Shown here: one piece after another, positions 6,828 through 13,134 of the stretch
Layout: each line of letters starts with the position of its first letter
Numbering within the stretch: position 1 is the first letter of the stretch
Assembly: GCA_002298155.1 (NCBI GenBank)
Contig: DBME01000449.1
Coordinates: forward strand, 1,867 to 15,000
Direction: 5' to 3'
Source: Holophagaceae bacterium UBA706
Lineage (GTDB): Bacteria; Acidobacteriota; Holophagae; Holophagales; Holophagaceae
DNA length: 13,134 nucleotides
The notes under the pieces: generated by a model
Seen by the model: only the letters and a program-made list of their open reading frames with translations
Database searches by the model: none
Told to the model about the DNA's origin: nothing
Translations under genes and position numbers: made by a program

Positions 6828-6899
6828 GGATATATCGTAACGCACCATATCTCCTGGCGGAACGTAGGTCAGCAAATAAATCTTGACGCGTTATATCGT
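6828..6899. promoter_or_regulatory. candidate PadR operator pair: two TATATCGT copies plus a dyad
   Basis: TATATCGT occurs twice in the divergent gap, at 6831-6838 and 6892-6899. The first copy overlaps the inverted pair GATAT (6829-6833) and ATATC (6847-6851). The second sits between the -35 and -10 of the protease promoter. AT-rich sites in an otherwise GC-rich region beside padR are what one expects of its operators, but the PadR assignment is inferred. Confidence 0.4.
6847..6875 (-). promoter_or_regulatory. candidate padR promoter
   Basis: On the minus strand, TTGCTG (6870-6875), a 17-18 base spacer and AGATAT/GATATG (6846-6852) lie about 45 bases before the padR ATG. The -10 coincides with the right arm of the GATAT/ATATC dyad, which suits autoregulation. 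The hexamer matches are moderate. Confidence 0.35.
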
Positions 6900-6912
6900 G
6901 AGGTGAAGTATT
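6883..6912 (+). promoter_or_regulatory. candidate promoter of the M4 protease operon
   Basis: TTGACG (6883-6888) is a good -35. The -10 is weak, around AAGTATT (6906-6912) at 17-18 bases. A TATATCGT copy (6892-6899) lies in the spacer, where a bound repressor would block polymerase. The protease ATG at 6943 follows with an AGGAG ribosome site (6932-6936). Confidence 0.4.
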
Positions 6913-6942
6913 TAGGGGCAACCTCTTTCCCAGGAGTCCCAA

Positions 6943-9336
6943 ATGAGAAATGCCCTTCGAAGGGCGGTCGGCGGCTTTGTCCTCGGCATCGTGGCGGGAG
7001 CCCTTCCCGGTATGGCGGCCGCGCCCATTCCACACCCCCAATGGCTTGCCCTGAAGGCCCGGGAGCCCCAGCGGGCGGCATCCGCCCTGGCAACCGCCCT
7101 GGCGGCCCGGCCCGCTCCCCTTCCGGGGGAGGGCCTGGCCATCCGCAACGCCTTCACCACGCGGGAAGGACGCACCGTGGTGCGCTTCGACCAGACCCAG
7201 GCGGGGTTCCGGGTGTACGGCGCCATGGGCCTCGGCCATGTGGAGGCTGACGGCCGGATCACGGTGCACGGCAAGGGCCTCCTGCCCGGCGCGGTGCCCC
7301 AGGGCGTGCCCTCCCTTTCGGCGGATCAGGCCAAGGCCATCGCCCTCAGCCACCTCGGCCTGAAGGGCCGGCCCCTGCCGCCCAAGGTGGAGCAGGTGGT
7401 GTTCCCCACCGCCCTCGCCGACGGACTGAAGGCGGCCTATGACCCCTCCACCCGCAGCTTGTCGGTGGACCGGACCTACAGCGTCCTGGGGGGGCGGCCC
7501 GCGGCGGCCCACGTGTGGGCCTACCAGGTGGACGTCTTCACGCGCAACGCGGAGGACGGCATCACGGACATGCGCCTGATCATCGACGCCGCCACGGGCG
7601 CGGTGCTGAAGAAGCTCACCAACCTCCAGACCCAGGCCGCGCCCGAAGTGCTCCTCCCGGGCACGCCGGCCAAGGGTTCCGGCATGGGCCAGTACGTGGG
7701 CAACGTCACCCTGGACACCACCCAGGCGGAGGACGGCACCTTCGGGCTCCGGGACGGGACGCGCGGCTCCCTGCCCAACCCCTACTTCCTGGCCTACGAG
7801 AACATCGACCTGACCGGCATCACCACGTTCTGGGAGATCCACACGCCGGAGAACTGGGGCTGGTTGTCCCTCTACGCGGGCAAGACGGCCAACCTCTGGG
7901 GCGACGGATTCCCCTTCATGGACTTCCCCCACGAAGGCGACGGGAACGGCGAGACGGCGGCGGTGGACGCGCATTTCGGCCTGGGGCTCACCTGGGACAT
8001 GTACCGCAACGTCTTCGGACGGGAAGGGCTGGACGGGGAGGGCACGACGCCCTTCGCCCAGGTGCACATCCGCAACCCGGGCACCGGCATGAAGTTCGAC
8101 AACGCCATGTGGTCGAACAACCTCTACGGGATGTTCTTCGGGGACGGGACGTACTACCCGGACACGACCTTCCCGCCCGACAGCCCCATGCCCGGCAACC
8201 CCATGGGCATGATGTCCCTGACGGAACTGGACATCGCAGGCCATGAACTGAGCCACGGCCTGACGTTCTCCACCGCGGGGCTCATCTACTCGGGCGAATC
8301 GGGAGGCCTGAACGAAGCCTCCTCCGACATCATGGGCACCCTGGTGGAGGCCTATGCGAATCGCCCCGCTGGCCAGGACGACACCATTCCCGACTACGGC
8401 ACCGACTGGCTGATGGGCTCCAGGACCCGGCCCAGCGGCCCCCTGCGCTACATGAGGAAGCCGTCCCGGGACCACCTGAGCGCCGACAACTGGTACGAGG
8501 GCCTGGACTGGATGGAGGTGCACTACTCCAGCGGGCCCATGAACCGGTGCTTCTACTACCTGGCCCAGGGCGCGTCGGCTTCCGTCCTGGACGAGACCCA
8601 CAGCGACTACCTTCCCGGAGGCATGGACGGAATCGGCAACGACAAGGCCGGCCGCATCTGGTTCAAGGCCCTGACGGAGTTCATGACGCCCACCACCACC
8701 TACGTGCAGGCCGGTGAATGCATGCTCGAGGCCGCCGCAGAACTCTACGGCGCGGCCTCACCCGAGGCGCAGGCCGTGCGGAACGCCCTGACCGCCATCA
8801 ACGTCCAGGCCGAGGGGATGCCGCTGCTCACCCGCGTCACCTTCCCGGTGGTGCATTCCGGCGGCGTCCTGGGCGGGGATCCCGGCGAGTTCCTCTCCCG
8901 CCTGAAGATCGTCCCCCAGGGCACGGCGGTGACCGTCACCGCCGCCGTCCTGAACAACGCGGACACCGCCATCACCCTCAAGGTGGGCGCCCATCGCGCC
9001 ACCATCGCCAGCCCCGTGGACGCCGACCCCACGGAAGCGGGCACCGTGAACGGCGACGGGACCTGGACGGCACCCCTGCGCCAGGGGTTCTTCTTCATCA
9101 CGGCCCTGAGCAAGGCGAGACCCGAGCAGTTCGCCGAAGGCCTGGTGCTGGTGGTGAACCTCGACGCCGACGCCGACAACGAGCAGGACGCGGTGGATCT
9201 CGGAGCCGCGGCCTTCTCCTGGTATCTGGGCCAGACGCTCAGGCCGACCCACAGTCCCTATGGAGGCTACACGGTGGATGACCTCGACGTGCAGCTCTTC
9301 CAGGAAGCCATCCAGACCGCCTGGAACCAGAAATGA
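6943..9336 (+). CDS. secreted M4 (thermolysin-like) metalloprotease, copy 1
   Basis: 797 residues. A signal peptide (1-27) is followed by a propeptide with an FTP-type segment (about 65-110, FTTREGRTVVRFDQTQAG) and a PepSY-like part ending near 235. The M4 catalytic unit spans about 250-622. Zinc and catalytic residues are all visible: HELSH (His434, Glu435, His438), NEASSD (Glu458, 24 residues after the first His as in thermolysin), and the transition-state His527 in VHYSSG. AAVDAHFGLGLTWD and the NAMW segment also fit the family. Residues 623-797 are an added C-terminal region: an Ig-like part with GDGTWTAP, then the Asp loop DADADNEQDAVD (741-752), then a conserved tail ending AIQTAWNQK. 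It should hydrolyse extracellular proteins after self-cleaving its propeptide. AGGAG sits six bases upstream. It is the first gene of the four-gene operon. Confidence 0.93.
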   Translation: MRNALRRAVGGFVLGIVAGALPGMAAAPIPHPQWLALKAREPQRAASALATALAARPAPLPGEGLAIRNAFTTREGRTVVRFDQTQAGFRVYGAMGLGHVEADGRITVHGKGLLPGAVPQGVPSLSADQAKAIALSHLGLKGRPLPPKVEQVVFPTALADGLKAAYDPSTRSLSVDRTYSVLGGRPAAAHVWAYQVDVFTRNAEDGITDMRLIIDAATGAVLKKLTNLQTQAAPEVLLPGTPAKGSGMGQYVGNVTLDTTQAEDGTFGLRDGTRGSLPNPYFLAYENIDLTGITTFWEIHTPENWGWLSLYAGKTANLWGDGFPFMDFPHEGDGNGETAAVDAHFGLGLTWDMYRNVFGREGLDGEGTTPFAQVHIRNPGTGMKFDNAMWSNNLYGMFFGDGTYYPDTTFPPDSPMPGNPMGMMSLTELDIAGHELSHGLTFSTAGLIYSGESGGLNEASSDIMGTLVEAYANRPAGQDDTIPDYGTDWLMGSRTRPSGPLRYMRKPSRDHLSADNWYEGLDWMEVHYSSGPMNRCFYYLAQGASASVLDETHSDYLPGGMDGIGNDKAGRIWFKALTEFMTPTTTYVQAGECMLEAAAELYGAASPEAQAVRNALTAINVQAEGMPLLTRVTFPVVHSGGVLGGDPGEFLSRLKIVPQGTAVTVTAAVLNNADTAITLKVGAHRATIASPVDADPTEAGTVNGDGTWTAPLRQGFFFITALSKARPEQFAEGLVLVVNLDADADNEQDAVDLGAAAFSWYLGQTLRPTHSPYGGYTVDDLDVQLFQEAIQTAWNQK

Positions 9337-9344
9337 GGATCCCC

Positions 9345-9998
9345 ATGCGCAACCGTTTCGTCACCTTCCTGTTCCCGGCCCTGGTGGCCGCCCTCCTCAT
9401 CGGCTGCGGCGGCAGTTCCAGCGTCGCCACCTCCGGGCCGGTCGTCCCTTCCGGCCTCACCTACACGGACCCGGCGGGTTCAGGCTGGCGCCTGGTGAAG
9501 GACGCCAGCTCGACACCTACCCGCCTGGTGCTCAACCTCGTGGGGCCCTCGGGCCTGAAATGCCGCGGCGTCGGGTTCAACCTGAAGGCCGCCGGAGCCC
9601 TGCGTTTCGTGGCCCTCGGCAACGGCCTCCACGCGGTGGACCGCGGCGTCTTCGAACTGAAGAACGTCGCACCCGATCCGCTCAATCCGCCGCCGAGCCC
9701 GGAACCGGTGCTCTTCGCGACGGGCGTCAAGCCCGGCAACATGCTCACCCTCGGCCTCTTCCAGAAGGACCGCCGCGCCACCGCCAAGGCGGTGGACGCC
9801 CCGGTGCTCACCATCGCCGTGGACCTGGATCCGGCCCGCGCCTCGGCCCTGGCCGTGGGCAGCACCGTGGCCCTGGACATCACCAAGGCCCGCATCATCC
9901 CGGAGGACATCGGTTCCGTGGGAAGCATGGTGGACATGATGGCCAAGGCCCAGATGGTGGACATCCAGATCGCCGTGGGCGGCGTGACGCTGAACTAG
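9345..9998 (+). CDS. lipoprotein paired with M4 protease copy 1
   Basis: 217 residues with a lipoprotein signal: FVTFLFPALVAALL then the lipobox L-I-G-C, lipidated Cys21. Residue +2 is Gly, so by the Lol rule it should go to the outer membrane. After a Ser/Pro-rich spacer the body (about 38-217) is beta-rich: YTDPAGSGWRLVKD, TRLVLNLVGP, RGVGFNL, then SPEPVLFATGVKPGN and LTLGLFQKDR, and two late strands before ITKARIIPEDIG. I know no named family. The strand pattern is loosely cohesin-like, which is only a hypothesis. I use ATG 9345 because the protease stop codon is part of its ribosome site (TGAGGA, 5-base gap). An ATG at 9333 overlapping that stop is the alternative. The tight coupling suggests the product serves the protease as anchor, inhibitor or folding partner. 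Confidence 0.8.
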   Translation: MRNRFVTFLFPALVAALLIGCGGSSSVATSGPVVPSGLTYTDPAGSGWRLVKDASSTPTRLVLNLVGPSGLKCRGVGFNLKAAGALRFVALGNGLHAVDRGVFELKNVAPDPLNPPPSPEPVLFATGVKPGNMLTLGLFQKDRRATAKAVDAPVLTIAVDLDPARASALAVGSTVALDITKARIIPEDIGSVGSMVDMMAKAQMVDIQIAVGGVTLN

Positions 9999-10026
9999 AC
10001 CCTTCCCCTGAACCAAGGAGTTCCCA

Positions 10027-12429
10027 ATGAGAATCCATGTTAGTGGGGCCCTGCGCGGTCTCGCCCTGGTCCTGGCGGCGGGTGTCCTGCCGTTGGCGGG
10101 CGGACCCCTTCCGGCCCAGCAGTTGAAGGCTTTGAAGGCCCAGGAGGGGCAGCGCTCGGCCCGGGCCCTGGCCTACGCCAGCCAGCAGGCCCCCCGCCTT
10201 GGGCTGCGCACCGGCGAGGCCCTGACGGCCAGGCGAATCTTCACGACGCCCGAAGGGCGGACGGTGGTGCGCCTGGACCACACCTACGCCGGCTGCCGCG
10301 TCTATGGCAGTTCCAGCATCGCGCACGTGGAACCCGATGGCCGCCTCAAGCTGGTGACCACCGGGCTGCGGCCCAACGCCGCGCCCGCGGGGGAGTGCCG
10401 CCTCACGGCTGAGCAGGCCGGGGCCATCGCCCTCAAGAGCCTGCGCCTTCGCGGCCAGAGCCTCGCACCCCGGGTGGAGAAGGTGGTCTTCCCCGCGGCC
10501 CTGCAGGGCGGGTTGCGCCCCATGTGGGATTCCGCCGCGCACAAGCTGGTCATGGACCGGACTCGGAGCCTCTTCAGCGCCCCATTGGCGGATGCCTTCG
10601 TGTGGGCGTACCAGGTGGACGTGGCCGTGTGGAACAAGGAGGACGGAGTCCGCGACCTGCATTTCGTCGTGGACGCCGCCACCGGCGCGATCCTCCGGAA
10701 GCTCGACAACCTCCAGACCGAAGGCGCTCCAACCGCCGCCCCGGGCACCGGCAAGGGGCAGTACGCCGGGGACGTGGCGGTGGCCGCGGCCCAGGCCGGC
10801 GACGGAACCTTCGCGCTGCAGGATCCGACCCGGGGCTCCCTGCCCAATCCCTACTTCTCCGGCTACGAGGGCCTGGACATCACCGGGATCTTCACCATGG
10901 GCGAGAGCCATGAGGGCGGCGACCCCACGGACTATACCCGGTGGGGCCTGAACTTCTTCTATGCGGGAAGGGCCGCCAATGTTTGGGGCGATGGCCTGCC
11001 CTTCCAGGACCATCCCCATGAGAATGACGTCAACGGTGAGACGGCGGCCGTGGATGCGCACTACGGCCTGGGGCTCACCTGGGACATGTACCGCAACATC
11101 TTCGGCCGGGAGGGCATCGACGGCATTGGCACCACGCCCTTCGCCCAGGTCCATATCCGGGACACGTCCACCGGTCGCAAGTTCGACAACGCCTTCTGGT
11201 CGGGTTCCCTGTTCGGGATGTTCTTCGGGGACGGCACCTACTACCCCGATTCCGTGCTGAAGGACGCCTCCGGCAATGCGATCGAGGGCAATCCCGACGG
11301 CCTCATGTCGCTCACGGAGCTGGACGTGACGGCGCACGAACTGTCCCACGGCCTCATGGACGGCACCGCCGCCCTCAGCTACAGCGGTGAGTCGGGCGGA
11401 CTCAACGAAGCGAACTCCGACATCATGGGCGCCCTGGCGGAAGCCTATGCGTCCCGCCCGGCGGGCCAGGACGGGGCCATCCCCGACACCGGCACGGACT
11501 GGCTGGTGGGCGCGAAATGCCGTCCCGCGGGGCCGCTGCGCTTCATGCGCAAGCCCTCCAGGGATCTCATGAGCGCCGACCACTGGTACGGAGGTCTCGA
11601 TTGGCTGGACGTCCACTACAGTAGCGGCCCCATGAACCGGTGCTTCTATTTCCTGGCCCAGGGGGCCTCCGCGGATCCGGCGGCCGAAACCTACTCCTCA
11701 TTCATTCCGACCGGCATGACCGGCATCGGCAACGACAAGGCGGCCCGCATCTGGTTCAAGGCCATCAGCGAGTACATGACCTCCCAGGCGACCTATGAGG
11801 AGGCGGCCGGGGACGTGGTCAGCGCCGCCGCGGATCTCTACGGGGAAAGCTCCCCGGAAGTTGCCGCCGTGAAGAAGGCCTTCACGGCCATCAACGTCCA
11901 GGTCGCCGGCGAACCGCTCCTCGCGCGGGTGGTGTTCCCGGTGGTCAACACCGACGGGTGGCTGGGCCGCAACCCGGGCTCCATGATGGCGCGGACGCAG
12001 ATCATGCCCATGGGTGAGACCGTGATCCTTTCCGCCCAGGTGCTCAACCGCACCGACCAGCGGGTCACCTGGAAGGTGGGCGGCCATCTGGGGGATGTGA
12101 ACAACCCCGTATGGGCGGACCCGTCGGGGGTCGGGGTAGTGAATGCGGACGGCACCTGGACGGCGCCCATGCGCCAGGGGTGGTTCGTCATGACGGCCGC
12201 GTCCGCCGCCGAGCCCGACCAGTACAGCCAGGGCATGGTCCTGGCCGTGAACCTGGATTGCGACAACGACGCCGAACAGGATGCCGTGGACATGGCCACC
12301 ACGGCCCTTTCCTACTACATGCCCTACAGCCTCAAACCCACGGCCAGTCCGTACAACGGCCCCTGGGTCGAGGACGCGGACGCCAACTTCTTCCAGACGG
12401 CCATCCGGAATTCCTGGGGTGCCAAATGA
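10027..12429 (+). CDS. secreted M4 (thermolysin-like) metalloprotease, copy 2
   Basis: 800 residues, paralogous along its whole length to the protease at 6943. A signal peptide (1-30, ending PLPA) and an FTP/PepSY propeptide (about 65-235, including FTTPEGRTVVRLDHTYAG) precede the M4 unit (about 250-625). Active-site residues are intact: His437, Glu438 and His441 of HELSH, Glu461 in NEANSD, and His530 in VHYSSG. The C-terminal 175 residues repeat the Ig-like part (NADGTWTAP) and the Asp loop DCDNDAEQDAVD (744-755). It differs from copy 1 in the loop before the active site and has extra Cys residues (for example Cys95 in AGCRVYG). Its ribosome site, AAGGAG with a 6-base gap, resembles that of copy 1. 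The 28-base gap after the first lipoprotein gene leaves no room for a strong promoter, so it is read as part of the same operon. Confidence 0.93.
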   Translation: MRIHVSGALRGLALVLAAGVLPLAGGPLPAQQLKALKAQEGQRSARALAYASQQAPRLGLRTGEALTARRIFTTPEGRTVVRLDHTYAGCRVYGSSSIAHVEPDGRLKLVTTGLRPNAAPAGECRLTAEQAGAIALKSLRLRGQSLAPRVEKVVFPAALQGGLRPMWDSAAHKLVMDRTRSLFSAPLADAFVWAYQVDVAVWNKEDGVRDLHFVVDAATGAILRKLDNLQTEGAPTAAPGTGKGQYAGDVAVAAAQAGDGTFALQDPTRGSLPNPYFSGYEGLDITGIFTMGESHEGGDPTDYTRWGLNFFYAGRAANVWGDGLPFQDHPHENDVNGETAAVDAHYGLGLTWDMYRNIFGREGIDGIGTTPFAQVHIRDTSTGRKFDNAFWSGSLFGMFFGDGTYYPDSVLKDASGNAIEGNPDGLMSLTELDVTAHELSHGLMDGTAALSYSGESGGLNEANSDIMGALAEAYASRPAGQDGAIPDTGTDWLVGAKCRPAGPLRFMRKPSRDLMSADHWYGGLDWLDVHYSSGPMNRCFYFLAQGASADPAAETYSSFIPTGMTGIGNDKAARIWFKAISEYMTSQATYEEAAGDVVSAAADLYGESSPEVAAVKKAFTAINVQVAGEPLLARVVFPVVNTDGWLGRNPGSMMARTQIMPMGETVILSAQVLNRTDQRVTWKVGGHLGDVNNPVWADPSGVGVVNADGTWTAPMRQGWFVMTAASAAEPDQYSQGMVLAVNLDCDNDAEQDAVDMATTALSYYMPYSLKPTASPYNGPWVEDADANFFQTAIRNSWGAK

Positions 12430-12437
12430 GGACCGCC

Positions 12438-13121
12438 ATGCTCAAATCCGCTTCGCGTTTCCTGGCCCCGGCCCTGACGCTGGCCCTGCTCACCGCCTGT
12501 GGCGGGGGCAGCGTCTCCTCGCCCGGGCCGGCACCGGTCCCCTCGGCCGTGGCGGCCACCGGCTTCGCCTACACGGACCCCGCGGAGGGTGGCTGGCGCC
12601 TGGTGAAGGATCCCAGTTCCACCGCCACGCGGCTCGTGCTCAACCTGGTGGGTCCCGTGGGGACGAAGTCCCGGGGCGTGGGCTTCAACCTCCAGGCGCC
12701 GTCCGCGGTGGTCTTCGGGACGTTCCCCAACCTCTGGCACGCCCAGGACGCCGGGGTATTCGACCTGCTGAACCACCACCGGCCCGAATGGGACCTTCCG
12801 GCCTCTCCAGAGCCGGTGTTCTTCGCCGCGGGCGTCAAGACCGGAAACGTCCTGACCGTTGGCATCTTCCAGAAGGACCGCCTCATCGATGCCAAGGCCG
12901 TGGCCGCGCCCGTGGTGCAGATCGCGCTGGAATTCGACGCGGCCCGGGCCGCCCAGGTCAAGGCGGGGGATGTCCTCGCCCTGGCCCTGACCAAGGCCCG
13001 TCACGTGCCGGAGGACATCGGCCGGATGAACCAGGACGGCACGTACGACGAAGGCGATGTCCTGGCCAAATCCAAGCCGGTCGACATCCAGATCGGCGTC
13101 GGGGTGCTGAAGGGCATCTGA
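12438..13121 (+). CDS. lipoprotein paired with M4 protease copy 2
   Basis: 227 residues with a lipoprotein signal (ALTLALL then L-T-A-C, lipidated Cys21, Gly at +2, so probably outer membrane). It is paralogous to the lipoprotein at 9345. Shared blocks include YTDPA, GWRLVKD, TRLVLNLVGP, RGVGFNL, SPEPV, AGVK-GN, FQKDR and AKAV-APV, then a strand before LTKARHVPEDIG, and VDIQI near the end. Its linker after Cys21 is longer and Pro/Ala-rich, and it has an acidic insert near residues 198-208 (NQDGTYDEGD) that the first copy lacks. The start at ATG 12438 again uses TGAGGA from the protease stop as ribosome site. An overlapping ATG at 12426 is possible. The function is unknown. The conserved pairing implies a role tied to its protease. 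Confidence 0.8.
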   Translation: MLKSASRFLAPALTLALLTACGGGSVSSPGPAPVPSAVAATGFAYTDPAEGGWRLVKDPSSTATRLVLNLVGPVGTKSRGVGFNLQAPSAVVFGTFPNLWHAQDAGVFDLLNHHRPEWDLPASPEPVFFAAGVKTGNVLTVGIFQKDRLIDAKAVAAPVVQIALEFDAARAAQVKAGDVLALALTKARHVPEDIGRMNQDGTYDEGDVLAKSKPVDIQIGVGVLKGI

Positions 13122-13134
13122 AGGCCCCAGCCGG

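Larger units (their letters stand above)
6932..13121 (+). repeat. ancient tandem duplication: (M4 protease + lipoprotein) x 2
   Basis: The units 6943-9998 and 10027-13121 have the same gene order, the same ATGA/TGAGGA junction and near-identical initiation regions (AGGAGTCCCAAATGAGA against AGGAGTTCCCAATGAGA). About 34 bases are identical at 7977-8010 and 11064-11097 in the catalytic domain, but most of the DNA has diverged. The duplication is therefore old, and both copies have been kept intact. Confidence 0.85.

Noticed and set aside
6457..8601. 714-codon open frame on the minus strand, antisense to padR's region and the first protease
   Set aside because: It overlaps the clear M4 and PadR genes, has Val/His/Gly/Arg-rich composition typical of antisense frames in GC-rich genes, and has no recognisable domain.
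9895..11616. 573-codon open frame on the minus strand inside the second protease
   Set aside because: It mirrors the same antisense frame as in copy 1, so it arises from the codon bias of the M4 gene. No domain or ribosome site supports it.
1..13134. tRNA, rRNA, CRISPR array, riboswitch or intact insertion sequence
   Set aside because: I looked for these and found no cloverleaf, regular spaced repeats, transposase motif or paired terminal inverted repeats.

Overview
This is a GC-rich bacterial chromosomal window with Shine-Dalgarno-led genes. It holds many secreted or membrane proteins of unknown function, plus PadR/HAAS, TonB-C and M4 peptidase families. That mix fits an Acidobacteriota relative of the Holophagae (Geothrix/Holophaga type). 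The assignment is an impression from protein style, because no marker gene is present.

Layout: (1) 195-1214 (+) is a Pro-rich hypothetical protein. It converges on 1318-2169 (-), a single-pass TonB C-terminal-domain protein with a TTG start and a promoter that overlaps a perfect dyad. (2) 2170-2682 has no intact gene. It holds a decayed, N-terminally deleted tyrosine recombinase whose surviving segment looks like an integron integrase (IntI) C-terminus. (3) 2683-5643 (+) carries small genes: a glycine-zipper membrane peptide, a two-TM coiled-coil protein, a four-TM protein, and a three-gene ATGA-overlapped operon of exported proteins (XAC2610-like, ExbD/TolR-like periplasmic fold, and a small Cys-containing protein). 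(4) 5675-6803 (-) is a PadR repressor gene followed by a HAAS-domain membrane protein gene. (5) 6943-13121 (+) is divergent from padR and consists of a tandemly duplicated two-gene unit: M4 (thermolysin-like) metalloprotease plus lipoprotein, then protease plus lipoprotein again.

The most interesting part is region 5. Both proteases keep the full M4 active site. Both also carry the same 175-residue C-terminal extension: an Ig-like segment, then an aspartate loop of EF-hand/dockerin type, then a short conserved tail. Each is followed at an ATGA junction by a paralogous, probably outer-membrane lipoprotein with a beta-rich body. I infer a protease/partner pair, with the lipoprotein acting as a surface anchor (dockerin/cohesin-like logic) or as an inhibitor or chaperone. 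The divergent padR gene and repeated TATATCGT elements in the shared promoter region suggest PadR control of both directions. The pairing, the anchoring model and the regulation are inferences from sequence layout only.
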